The notes under the pieces were generated by a model that did not search any database, had not been told where the DNA came from, and was given only the letters and a program-made list of their open reading frames with translations. The position numbers and the translations under genes were made by a program. Shown piece after piece: positions 1-10,116 of a stretch of 64,000 nt of DNA. Where the stretch lies: positions 22,517,068-22,581,067 of the forward strand of contig CM029372.1 in assembly GCA_017165825.1 (NCBI GenBank), read 5' to 3'. Source of the DNA: Hepsetus odoe. Lineage: Eukaryota > Chordata > Actinopteri > Characiformes > Hepsetidae. The first letter of the stretch is position 1; each line of letters opens with the position of its first letter.

Positions 1-178
1 CCTGCTGTTGGTTATTAGTGAGTTGGAAAAGCAGGCTGGGATCGGCTGGTCATTAACAAAGTGAGTCATCTCTGGCTACTTAAAGGTTAATAGCTTAGTC
101 CAGGTGTCCAATAATAATGTTCAAGCAATCTCTCACTCTTTCACTCATTTTCGAGTTGTTTGTCCTAATTAGGGTCAC

Positions 179-291
179 GGGGGGTGCTGGAGCCTATTGC
201 AGCTCTCACAGGGCGAAAGACGAGGAAACACCCTGGACAAGTCGCCAGTCCATCGCAGGGCAAACACACAGAAAAACACTCTCATGCACAC
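179..291 (-). repeat. SINE fragment (family C, teleost tRNA-SINE tail)
   Basis: Reverse-oriented piece of the common fish repeat whose sense strand reads like 'gatggactggcgac..tgtccagggtgt..ggctccagcacccccgtgaccc'. Only the 3' body is present. The rest of 1-766 is AT-rich with no supported gene; the small open frames there have no codon or domain support. Confidence 0.55.
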
Positions 292-766
292 ACCAAGCAA
301 TCTTACAATCTTTATTTTTCACTTTATTCGTTCCGTTAACAAGAGTTCACTGTAAGTTAGGACTGCTTAACAAGTGTATTTAGAGGAAGTTTTTGTTCAA
401 ACACACCCACCAAACCTGGCACTTGATGTAAGAGTTTGATGTAAGTAGAACGGAACATTCCAGCAGGAAGTAAGTCATCCACTGTGATCTTCTAGCCCTT
501 AAAAGTCTGGTGCCCTAGCAGCTCTTGCAGTGCCTGATATACTCACACCCACATCACAAACAAAACCATACGATTACCAAGCCAGTGTCAAGTTTAAAAG
601 CAGCAGTCCTAGGCCAGAAACTGACCAATGATGAATTGAATGCAACAACAGATAGTAGTTATTTCAATCCGTTATTGATAAAACTACATTCTGCTTTGAA
701 AAATTAACACAGAAGGTTATGATCAAGGAACAAGATGTATACGTACATCTAAATGTATTTATAGAT

Positions 767-1129
767 ATACAGTACTGTGCAAAAGCTTTAAGCAGGTGTG
801 GAAAAAATGCTGTAAACAAAGAATGCTTTCAGAAATGGAAGTGTTCATCATTTATTTTCACCAATCAACAAAATCCAGTGAATGAACAAAAGAGAAATCT
901 AAATCAAATCAATATTTGGTGTGACCACCCTTTGCCTTCAGAACAGCATCAATTCTTCTAGGTACACCTGCACACAGTTTTTGAAGGGACTCGGCTGGTA
1001 GGTTGTTCCAGACATCTTGGAGAACTAACCACAGATCTTCTGTGGATGTAGGCTTCCTCACATCCTTCTGTCTCTTCGTGTAATCCAGACACACTGGATG
1101 ATGTTGAGATCAGGGCTCTGTGGGGACCA
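767..1129 (-). mobile_element. Tc1-like fold-back element, truncated copy 1
   Basis: The left end reads CAGTACTGTGCAAAAG, the same terminal sequence that brackets the copy at 54348-54897. The minus strand then carries the degraded 3' end of a Tc1 transposase: an SPDLN-like start and the tail KAKGGHTKY followed by a stop. The other end is lost where a (TA)n tract begins at about 1132. This copy is nonfunctional: only the last ~70 residues of a ~340-residue enzyme remain, with frame breaks. Confidence 0.75.
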
Positions 1130-1131
1130 CA

Positions 1132-1135
1132 AATA

Positions 1136-1190
<55 letters not shown>
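1132..1190. repeat. (TA)n microsatellite
   Basis: Nearly pure TA dinucleotide tract directly abutting the broken end of the Tc1-like copy. Confidence 0.95.
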
Positions 1191-1193
<3 letters not shown>

Positions 1194-1624
1194 ACTGAAA
1201 TATAGAAAATAAAGCAGGAATCATTTAGTCAACCCACTGTTCCATGGTAATAAAATCATTACTGTCCAATAATGGAAAAATAAATCATTATAATGGTCTT
1301 TCCCCACTTTCTATGTACTGCTCTGAAAAAAGAAATTAGCCACTACATGTGGACATTTTCTCAACAGCCCAATTAGGATATGTCAATTTAACAATAAAAA
1401 AACACATTTTAAATGAAGGAGTGTCTTGCTTTTGAAAGTCTGTCTATTTTTTGGTTTCATAACTTTTTGCCATTTTCATTAAAAATGTAGAAATTTACTT
1501 TTTGTCCATTTCAAACGACATTTTTAATGAAAATGGTTTGATAAACAGCACAGCAATACATTTGTCCATTTTAAAGGAAATAACAATTTTAATAATTAAA
1601 AAAAAGCTGTTCTTGCAGTGCCTG

Positions 1625-1749
1625 CGATGGGCTGGTGACCTGTCCAGGGTGCGTCCCCCGTCCTCGCCCTGTGTGCGCTGGGTTGGACACCAGCACTCCC
1701 CCGCGACCCCGTTTGGGACAAGCGGCAGATAATGGATGGATGGATGGAT
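1625..1749 (+). mobile_element. 5'-truncated retroposon (family C/chimera tail) with target duplication
   Basis: A 125-bp insertion carrying the 'ggctggtgacctgtccaggg' body and ending in GGAT repeats. It is flanked by a perfect 16-bp direct repeat GTTCTTGCAGTGCCTG at 1609-1624 and 1750-1765. It matches the 3' half of the chimeric element at 6962-7205 closely. The pattern (5' truncation, short simple-repeat tail, long target duplication) is that of LINE-driven retroposition. A second partial copy of the target word follows at about 1779-1790. Confidence 0.8.
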
Positions 1750-2245
1750 GTTCTTGCAGTGCCTGATAAAGATATACTGCAGTGCCTGATAAAGCTGTTC
1801 TTTTGTGTTTAATATACTGTGTTTGATCAAATTTACAGTCATATTTTCAGAACTGTGATATTAAGTATTACTTTCTCCAACAAAGAACAACTGTTGTTCA
1901 TGCACACCCATGAAACGCTCCTGGACATGCAAACTCAGATATTTCCAGTGCTTTCCATGGTTGATGTGTGTGAACTGAAATCTCCATGGAGACCATAATG
2001 AGGTATTTTGTGACCTATACTCCCAGCAATGATCATTCCAGAGTGGATGCCTGAAACAACGGCCAATACACTAAAGGTCAGCATCAAAGATCATAGTTGT
2101 AGTGGAGGTTAAATGGCATCTTCACTCCAGTACACCAGCCCAAACCCATGCCGCATACTTAAGCACCATAATTAAAGTCCTATTTATGTGATCAATTAAG
2201 CAGTAAGTACAGCATGGTGGGGAAAACTGACACTCATTTTTGGCA

Positions 2246-2485
2246 AAGTGAAAGTGACTATGCTTGTCATTGTGAAACGTAGCACAACACTACAAAATTC
2301 AACCTCTGCGTTTCAACCATACGCACATGTGCAGCAGGGGGCAGCAAGTTAAAGTGCCCAGGGAGCAGCAACGGGGACGGTACCTTGCTCAAGGGTAACT
2401 CAGTGCAACCTACTAGTATGGAACTCAAACCCACAATCTTCTGATCCTAGGGTCAACTCCCTAACCACTAGGCCAAAGCTGCCCC
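2246..2485 (-). mobile_element. tRNA-derived SINE, family A
   Basis: Reverse-oriented copy of the window's commonest SINE. Its sense strand has a tRNA-like head (box A-like 'ggcctagtggttaggg', box B-like 'gggttcgaatcc'), a middle 'ttgagcaaggtaccgtcccc', and a tail 'cacaatgacaagggtagtca' ending in CTTTCACTT repeats. This copy is full length with point changes. Confidence 0.8.
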
Positions 2486-2634
2486 TATTGACAATGCTTG
2501 TCCTATTGAAAAAGGACAATAGTACAGAAATCAACCACATATCTTTTGACAATAAAACTTAAATGTGTATGTAATTTTTACCTATACACTGATTATATTA
2601 AAACTTATCCTGTGTATCATCACTGGGGGCAGCG

Positions 2635-2812
2635 GTGGAAGGTCAAGTCTCAGATCATTTGGTTGCCCTGAGGCATCCTTGAGCAAGGTACCGTCCCCAT
2701 CACTGCTCCCCGGTCGCTTTAAATAGTTGCCTCCTGCTGCATGTATGTAAGGGTGAAAAGGCTGTGCTATGGTCACAATGATATGTAGTCTTTTTCACTT
2801 TCACTTTCACTT
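2635..2812 (+). mobile_element. tRNA-derived SINE, family A, internally deleted
   Basis: Forward copy with the 'gggggcagcggtgg' head joined to the 'ttgccctgaggcatccttga' middle. The segment holding the box B-like part of the tRNA head is missing. The tail ends in CTTTCACTTTCACTT. It lies 150 bp from an oppositely oriented copy, so the pair could form a hairpin. Confidence 0.75.
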
Positions 2813-3409
2813 CAATAGTCACTTTCACTGTGTAGAATCATGGAAGCAAAGGGCTAAAAGTGGAGTAGTTTTTAATCTTATGGAAATATATCTGTTGATA
2901 TAATTTTAAGGTCACTATATTACAGACAAAATGTGCCTGTCAGTCAAGTTCTAATGACTTGTCTGGTGTATCCTGACCTCACACATGCTGACAGCTGTCT
3001 CTCCCTTGCGCAGTCTCTTAACAAGTGTAGAGCATGTCATCCACCTTCTTCATCTCATGGTCCAGCATCTTCATACTCTTCACCAGTTTATGGGCTCCTG
3101 CTCCTGTGGATGGGAAGGTCAGCATAGTTACGTAATGCTGCCATGTCTGGATACCGGCGAAACACAGACACGCAAGCATCTGTCTATAAGGTCTGCAAAT
3201 AAGGTCACTTCACACCAAACACAACATTAAAACAAGCTATATTCCCTTGCAGCCTGACCTTATGTGCTGACTAAAATTTAAACAGAGCTTGAATTAAATT
3301 TGGCTTTAAATCACAAATGTTTATAAGGGCTGTTCCTTCAGGTAAATGCCTTTTTTGGAATGTCTGAAAGGAACTCTTGAAGAGCTACAGCAGGCTGAAA
3401 TAAGCTATG

Positions 3410-3451
3410 AATGAGATATCTAATGGATGCAAATCCATTAGATATCTCATT
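3410..3451. repeat. Perfect 19-bp inverted repeat with GCAA loop
   Basis: The arms AATGAGATATCTAATGGAT (3410-3428) and its exact reverse complement (3433-3451) are separated by GCAA. Nearby there are also short repeats of 'ctttaaagcag' (3460-3510). No transposon termini or promoter could be tied to it. Confidence 0.85.
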
Positions 3452-3933
3452 CTTTAAATGCTTTAAAGCAGTACTCAGTACTTAAAGCAGTAAGTGCTTT
3501 AAAGCAGGCTCAAGTACATCCCCCTCGGTGCATACTGTTTTTAACACAGTCAGGTGTCTCACAAGGAGTCCACTGTTGCTACGATGACTGAAACACACAT
3601 AAAAGAGATACACACAAAAGCCTGGTTCCAGCAACATTCCCAGTATCCTTCATTTGAAACAGCATGCCTCTTCTATTCTCCAAGTGCAACAATCTTTTTT
3701 TTTCTCTGGCAAACAAACACTTACCCATTTGAGAGCCCTCCAGAGCTCCTCAGCTCCTCAGATTGCTGTGTTCCTGCCAGAACAACTGGATTTGTGCATG
3801 CTCAACTGTGTTTCTATTTCATCATTGACATACTGAGTTAACTACATGAAAGAAATGGGAACAAATGTTTTAGAGTAACAGGCTCAAAAATACAAGGTTC
3901 TAGACAAAGGGGTTCCAACTACTACTCCAACTA

Positions 3934-4138
3934 GGGTGGCGGTGGTCTAGTGATAGGGTACTTGCCTATGGACCTATGGCTCAAGAGGTCTCAGGTTCGA
4001 ATCCCACCTCTAGCACCACCACCACTGTGTCCCTGAGCAAGACCCTTAACCCTGAGTTGCTCCAGGGGGACTGACCCTGTAATTAGAACATAGAAGTCAC
4101 TCTGGATAAGAGTGTCTGCTAAAGGCCATAAACGTAAA
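3934..4138 (+). mobile_element. tRNA-derived SINE, family B
   Basis: tRNA-like head 'ggtggcggtggtctagtga' with box B 'ggttcgaatccc', then 'ctgagcaagacccttaaccc' and the typical fish SINE tail 'ctctggataagagtgtctgc' plus 'taaaggccataaa'. Other family-B copies lie at about 9806-10010, 40790-40947 and 48207-48391. Confidence 0.8.
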
Positions 4139-4157
4139 TGTGTGGCTTAACCAACAA

Positions 4158-6693
4158 CAAAAAAATTATTCTTCTTTTTCTTTCGGCTGCTCCCGTTTAG
4201 GGGTCGCCACAGTGGATCAACTGCCTCCATTTCCTCCTGTCCTCTGCATCTTCCTGCTTCAAAGCGACCACCTACTTGTCCTCTCTCACCACGTTCATAA
4301 ACCTCCTCTTTGGTCTTCCTCTTCTCCTCTTTCCTGGCAGCTCCATCTTCAACATCCTCCTTCCAATATAATCTTTGTCTCTCCTCTGCACATGTCCAAA
4401 CCAACGCAACCTTGCTTCTCTAACCTTGTCTCCAAGACGTCTAACCTGAGCTGTCCCTCTATTATACTTATTTCTAATCCTGTCCATCCTCATCACACCC
4501 AACGAATATCTCAGCATCTTTAACTCTGACACCTCCAGCTCCGCCTCCTCTCTTTTCATCACCGTCTCCAACCTGAACAACATAGCTAGTCTCATTATTG
4601 TCCTGTAAACCTTCCCTTTTACTCTAGCTGGTACCCATCTGTCACAAATCACTCCAGCCACTCTTCTCCACCCATTCCAACCTGCCTGCATTCTCTTCTT
4701 CACCTCTCTTCCACACTCGCCGTTACTCTGAACTGTTGATCCCAAGTATTAAACTCCTCCACCTTTGTTACCTCCACTCCCTGCATCCTAACCACTCCAC
4801 TTTCCTCCCTTTCATGCACACTCATGTATTCTGTCTTTGTCCTACTCACTTTCAGTCCTCTCCTCTCTAGAGCACATCTCCATCTCTCCAGGTTCTCCTC
4901 AAGGTGCTCCCTACTCTCACTGCAGATCACAATATCTTCAGCAAACATCATTGTCCACGGAGACTCCTGTCTAACCTCGTCCGTCAACCTGTCTGTTACT
5001 ATTGCAAACAAGAATGGGCTCATTGCTGATCCTTGATGTAATCCAACCTCTACCTTAAATGCATCTGTCACTCCCACTGCAGATCTCACCACTGTTACAC
5101 TGCCATCATATATATCCTGAACTACTCTCACATACTTCTCTGTAACAGCAGACTTCCTCATACAAAATCACAACTCCTCTCTAGGTACCCTGTCATATGC
5201 TTTCTCCAAGTCCACAAAGGCACAATGTAGCTCCTTCTGACCTTCTCTGTACTTCTCCATCAACACCTTCAGAGCAAACATTGCATCTGTGGTGCACTTT
5301 CTCGGCATAAAACCATACTACTGTTCACTAATCCTCACCTCTTTTCTTAATCTAGCTTCCACTACTCTTTCCCATAACTTCATGCTGTGGCTGATCAACT
5401 TTATCCCTCTATAGTTACTACAGCTCTGTGCACCAGCCTTATTCTTGGAAATCGGTGCCAGTACACTTTGTCTCCACTCTTCAGGCATCCTCTCATTTTC
5501 AAAGATTGTGTTAAACAATCTGGTCAGAAACTCAACTGCCATCTCTCCTAAACACCTCCATGCTTTCACTGGTATGTCATCTGGACCAACAGCTTTTCCA
5601 TTCTTCATCCTCTTCATCGTTGCCCTTTCTTCACCACTTCAGCTCTGCCCTCACTTTCCTCCTCTTCTTGACCTCCAAGGTCATCCTACAGACCACCATC
5701 CTATGCTGTTTAGCTACACTCTCCCCTGTCAATACTTAGCAGTCTTCAATCTCCTTCTGACTGACCCTCCTGCAAAGGATATAATCCACCTGTGAGCATC
5801 TTCCTCCACTCTTATACGTCACCCTCCCTCTTCTTAAAATAAGTATTAACTACAGCCATTTTCATCCTTTTTGCTAAATCTACAACCATCTGACCAGGAT
5901 TCCTCTCCTTAACACCATGCCTACCCATCACCTCCTCATCACCTCTGTTCCCTTCACCAACATGACCATTAAAATCTGCACCAATCACCACTGTCTCTCC
6001 CCTGGGTACATTCTCTATCACTTCATTTAACTCACTCCAGAATTCTTCTTTCTCTTCCATTTTACAACCAACTTGTGGAGCATAAGCACTAACATCATTC
6101 TTTATCACACCTTTAACTTCCAGCTTCAAACTCATCACCTTCCCTGACACCCTCTTCACTTCCAAAACACTCTCCACATACTCTTCCTTCAGGATAACAC
6201 CTACTCCATTCCTCCTTCTATCCACACCATGGTAGAACAGTTTAAACCCTCCTCCAATACACCTGGCCTTACTACCCTTCCATCTAGTCTCTTACACACA
6301 CAAAATGTCAACCTTCCTTCTCTCCATCACATCAGCTAATTCTCTACCTTTACCAGTCATGCTGCCAACATTCAAAGTCCCTACCCTCACTTCCACTCTC
6401 CTCTCCTTCTTTCTCTCCTTCTCCCTCTGGACATGCCTTCCTCCTCTTCTTCTTCTCCTTTGGCCAACAGTAGCCCAATTTCCACCAGCACCCTGTAGGC
6501 TAACAGCACTGATGGCGGTCGTTGTTAACCCGGGCCTCGACCGATCCGGTATGGAATTCTGTATCATTGTCTGCATATTGATTTGGCAAAGTTTTACACC
6601 GGATGCCCTTCCTGATGTAACCCTCCCCATTTATCCGGGCTTGGGACCAGCACGAAGAAATACACTGGCTTGTGCATCCCTAGTGGCTGGGTT
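4158..6693 (-). mobile_element. Near full-length decayed LINE (APE endonuclease + reverse transcriptase)
   Basis: A non-LTR retrotransposon on the minus strand, most like the RTE-type fish LINEs, although clade assignment needs a tree. Order from its 5' end: leader (about 6690-6480), AP-endonuclease (about 6440-5750, with GADFNGHVG and an RNGVGV block), then reverse transcriptase (about 5617-4740, with GKAVGPDDIP, SNYRGIKL, GLHQGSAMSP) and a C-terminal RRGRPKRRFM tail. The 3' end is A-rich. It is dead: in-frame stops replace codons near 6273 (after ILCV), 5316 (after ISEQ) and 5165, there are frameshifts near 5800 and 4740, and the catalytic FADD is FAED. An 11-bp target duplication TTAACCAACAA flanks it at 4147-4157 and 6694-6704. 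Confidence 0.9.
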
Positions 6694-6961
6694 TTAACCA
6701 ACAAAAACAAGCCTCTGGAACTGGTCAGGTACTGAACAAAATGGGAAAATGGGAGATAAAAACTCTATTTTACAACCAAACAGTGAAAATACAAAAGAAC
6801 TGGCTCAGGGGAGTGAAATACAAAGTAAGGAGGGGAGATTCAGTATTTCTGCACTGTACTGTAGATGTGTCTGTGTCATTGCTTTATTCTCCCAAGACAG
6901 TACTCTTCAGTCCAAAAAAGTATGTTACTGGAAGGCATTTGATACTTTCAAATAGCAACCA

Positions 6962-7205
6962 GGGGCAGTGGTGGCCTAGTGGTTAGGGCGCTGGCCACAT
7001 GATCGGAGGATCGGGGGTTCGAACCCCTTCCCAGTGGGTTGCCCTGAGGTACCCTTGAGCAAGGTGCCATCCCCGTCCCGCTCCTCCCTGCGATGGGCTG
7101 GTGACCTGTCCAGGGGGCGTCCCCCGTCCTCGCCCTGTGTGCGCTGGGTTGGACACCGGCACTCCCCCGCGACCCTGTTTGGGACAAGCGGCAGATAATG
7201 GATGG
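6962..7205 (+). mobile_element. Chimeric SINE: family A head joined to family C-type tail
   Basis: The 5' half (6962-~7085) is the family A tRNA-like head and middle, with box A 'ggcctagtggttagg' and box B 'gggttcgaacccc'. At about 7085 it switches to the 'gcgatgggctggtgacctgt' body and ends in 'gataatggatgga'. A perfect 12-bp direct repeat AAATAGCAACCA (6950-6961 and 7206-7217) flanks the whole unit, so it inserted as one molecule and is not an accidental junction. Confidence 0.85.
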
Positions 7206-7367
7206 AAATAGCAACCACAAATCTGTTTTAAAAATGTATTAAAAATGATTTATAGAATTAACATTTTTTCTGATTCCAACACCAGGCATACCACATTAAT
7301 GTACAGGTCAGGTCATGCCCTTGTGCACTTTTTCATGCACAGGCAGATACACATATGCACACAGACT

Positions 7368-7371
<4 letters not shown>

Positions 7372-7459
<88 letters not shown>

Positions 7460-7470
7460 AACACACACAC
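7372..7470 (+). repeat. (CA)n microsatellite
   Basis: About 100 bp of CA repeats broken by a few CAAACA units. The long Thr/His or Val/Cys open frames over it are simple-repeat artefacts. Confidence 0.97.
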
Positions 7471-7818
7471 GCAAATGTCTGGCTGCCATCCTGAGGTGTG
7501 TCTGAAATGTTTACCATTCTCCATCTCAGATGAAGCAATGACAGTCTGGACAGACTCAGCTGTCCTGTCTTACACCCACTCATACACACTCCCTCCCCTA
7601 CACAAGCACACACACATACACAAGCAATCCATCACAAACACACTTTCTCTAGGATGTTCTCTTTACATAACCAGGACATCAGCTAATAATCATGTCCAAA
7701 AGTATCTACATGTAATAATAATATGATCCATATGTATAAAATACAGTGACTGTCATTTTCTTCTCCTGTAAAATTTCTTTTCTGAAAATACAAAAGTGAT
7801 TTGTAACTCACTCATTTT

Positions 7819-8030
7819 CAGAACCAGTGCTGGAGTGAAACGCAGCTCTCACAGGACAAAAGGCAGGGAAACACTCTGGACAGGTCACCCGTCCATCTCA
7901 GAGCAGACAAACACACTCACATCTTTTGGGCAATTTAGCATCTCCAATCCACACAACATGCATGTCTTTGGACGGTGAGAGGAAACCCACAAAGACCCGG
8001 GGAGAACATGCAGACTGCAGACACCACCAC
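7819..8030 (-). mobile_element. SINE family C, partial
   Basis: The minus strand reads the conserved middle and 3' body: gttctcc..gtgggtttcctctcac, aaagacatgcatg, gatggacgggtgacctgtcc. The tRNA-like head is absent. No gene was found between here and the myozenin leader except SINE copies and a (CA)n tract at 8675-8710. Confidence 0.65.
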
Positions 8031-8260
8031 AGTTACAAAGCTGGGAATCACTTTTTTCCTCATGCTGAACATTTCTAACTACATACTCCAAATGGTAAAA
8101 GCAAGCCTAAGTATCTTATTTATTTTTTCCCTGCACTATGAAGGGGACTATGTATAAAACTGTTTACTGTTATTTACTCTCCTGCAGAAAGCATGGCTTA
8201 TCTAAACCAGGTACTGAGCAGAAACTATAAATTATATCCCCTGAGGAGGTGCATCACAGT

Positions 8261-8478
8261 GAAAGTGAAGTGAAAGTGACTATTCTGTTATTGCGCAGAA
8301 CACAGTGAAACCCAACCTTTGCTTTTCATACACACACGTACAGCAGGGGGCAGGTATTTATTAAAGCACCTGGGGAGCAGTGATGGAGATGGTACCTTGC
8401 TCATGGGTAACGTACTGGTCTGGGAATTAAATCCGATCCTGGGGCCAACTCCCTAATCGCTAGGCCACCGCTGCCCCC
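8261..8478 (-). mobile_element. tRNA-derived SINE, family A
   Basis: Reverse copy beginning with the GAAAGTGAAGTGAAAGTGAC tail and ending at the head complement 'ctaggccaccgctgcccc'. Confidence 0.8.
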
Positions 8479-8673
8479 GATAGAAATCTGCAGCTAAACC
8501 TGTGTTCTTAAAATCAGCTCATAAAATATGAGACATTAAAATAAGACATTCTTATGATGTTTTAATGAAAAGTTCATTATTTGGATTTAGTTATGATGCA
8601 TTGTGTTATTGGAGGTAAAACATTATTTAACTGGAAACAGCCTTACTAATATGTTAGTATATAAAACCATCTA

Positions 8674-8707
<34 letters not shown>

Positions 8708-8849
8708 ACAGAACAAGGATCAGGTTTTTATTATGGTGGAAACGGGGTTGGGTTTGGGTGTAAATCCTTGCCCCATATAGCCTGCTGCCCCCTTGGCTAA
8801 AATTACTGTGGTGATGTAAGCACAAGGACAGGCCAGAAGACCAGAGTGA

Positions 8850-8942
8850 GTCTATACAAGCACTTTCCATCTCCAACCACCCTGAGATCCAGCAAGAGCT
8901 ACAACACCATCACAACTTCCCCTTCTCCACACACCCACACAG
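8850..8942 (+). promoter_or_regulatory. myoz3: Candidate untranslated first exon of myoz3
   Basis: A strong donor CACACAG|GTAAGC lies at 8942/8943, and the coding exon's acceptor gtttag| at 10106 is the next compatible splice site. The intervening 1.16 kb holds SINEs only. The stretch above the donor lacks an ATG that would extend the protein. The upstream limit and transcription start are not visible. A 'ggctaaaattactgtgg' stretch at about 8793, loosely like an MEF2 site, is the only muscle-type signal seen. This exon is an inference from splice signals. Confidence 0.4.
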
Positions 8943-9429
8943 GTAAGCTGCAGATACTTTCTCAGACACAGTCCAGTGAAGTGAGGAGCCAGCATGCTGC
9001 CTATGTGTGTGTGTGTGTGTGTGTTCCTCATCTATAAAACACCTGCTGACCGGCTTGTGGTGTGAATTGGTCTGAGCATCTGCTCATTTTTAATCAGGGA
9101 TTCACTGTGACATGTTCTGGTGTTTACAGCTTAGCTGTCAGACACAAACTCAACATTACAGACTAGAATTAAGATGATGGAGGTCAATACTATTCTGCAA
9201 GGAAAACAATAAAAAGGATGCTATGATCTTAAGTAAATTACTTTTTCCAAATTAATAAATACATTTTGTATATATCACAACTTTGTTTCTTCTAAAATAG
9301 TATTACAAAGAAGGAATGTGATTTTGTTATAGATCTATTCATTAAAAAATTGTAAGAGCAGCCCAGAGCATCTCAACGTTTTAACTTATATATATTTGTC
9401 CATCCATTAATCCATCAATACATCCATCC

Positions 9430-9580
9430 ATCCATTTAACCCACTTATGCCAATTAGGTTTGCAGAAGTTCTGGAGCCTATCCCAGCAGTAATCAGGTGA
9501 AAAGCAGGGAAAAAAGCTCTGGATAGATTCCCAGTCTATTGCAAGGCAGACACACAAACACACACACCCAGGGGTCAAGA
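9430..9580 (-). repeat. SINE family C fragment
   Basis: Degraded reverse-oriented 3' body ('ctggagcctatcccagcagt', 'agattcccagtctattgcaa'). It lies inside the presumed first intron of myoz3. Confidence 0.55.
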
Positions 9581-9616
9581 CTGTGGAAGGAAACTGGATA
9601 TGACACTTTCTTTTCA

Positions 9617-10068
9617 GGGCAGCAGTGGTCTAATGATTAGGGATTAGGCCCATGAGATTGGAAGGGTTCAAATCCCAGACCTGCAAAGTTACTCTGAGGT
9701 ACCCTTGAGCAAGGTACCCTTCCCATCACTGTTCCCAGGCTGCTGGATATGGCTGCCCAATGCTGCATGGTGTGTATGAGTTAAATACAAATAATGCATT
9801 TTGTTGGCTGGTGGTGGTCTTATGGTAGGGCACTTGCCTATGGACCTATGGCTCAAGAAGTCCCACATTTGAATCCCACCTCTAGCACTACCACCACTGG
9901 GTCCCTGAGCAAGACCCTTAACCCTGAGTGTCTCCAGGGGGACTGTCCCTGTAATCAGGACATGGAAGTCACTCTCTATAAGAGCATCTGTTAAATGCCG
10001 TAAATGTAATGTTGTGTTTTACTGTGTGCTGTGCTGTGTTTCACAATGACAAATAGTCACTTTCACTT
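9617..10068 (+). mobile_element. Nested SINEs: family B inserted in family A
   Basis: 9617-~9792 is the head and middle of a family A SINE. 9806-10010 is a complete family B SINE ('ggtggtcttatggtaggg', ending 'taaatgccgtaaatgtaa'). 10011-10068 resumes the family A tail ('gtgctgtgctgtgtttcaca' through CTTTCACTT). The interrupted A copy is in register, so B landed in a pre-existing A copy. Confidence 0.8.
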
Positions 10069-10116
10069 CCCTTCTTGTATATGTGTGTGTGTACATGTGT
10101 GTTTAGGGGTAAAACA

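Noticed and set aside
4140..6697. Plus-strand frames of 116-130 residues over the LINE
   Set aside because: Antisense shadows of the decayed endonuclease and reverse transcriptase on the minus strand.
7245..7726. Thr/His-rich frames
   Set aside because: Translations of the (CA)n microsatellite.
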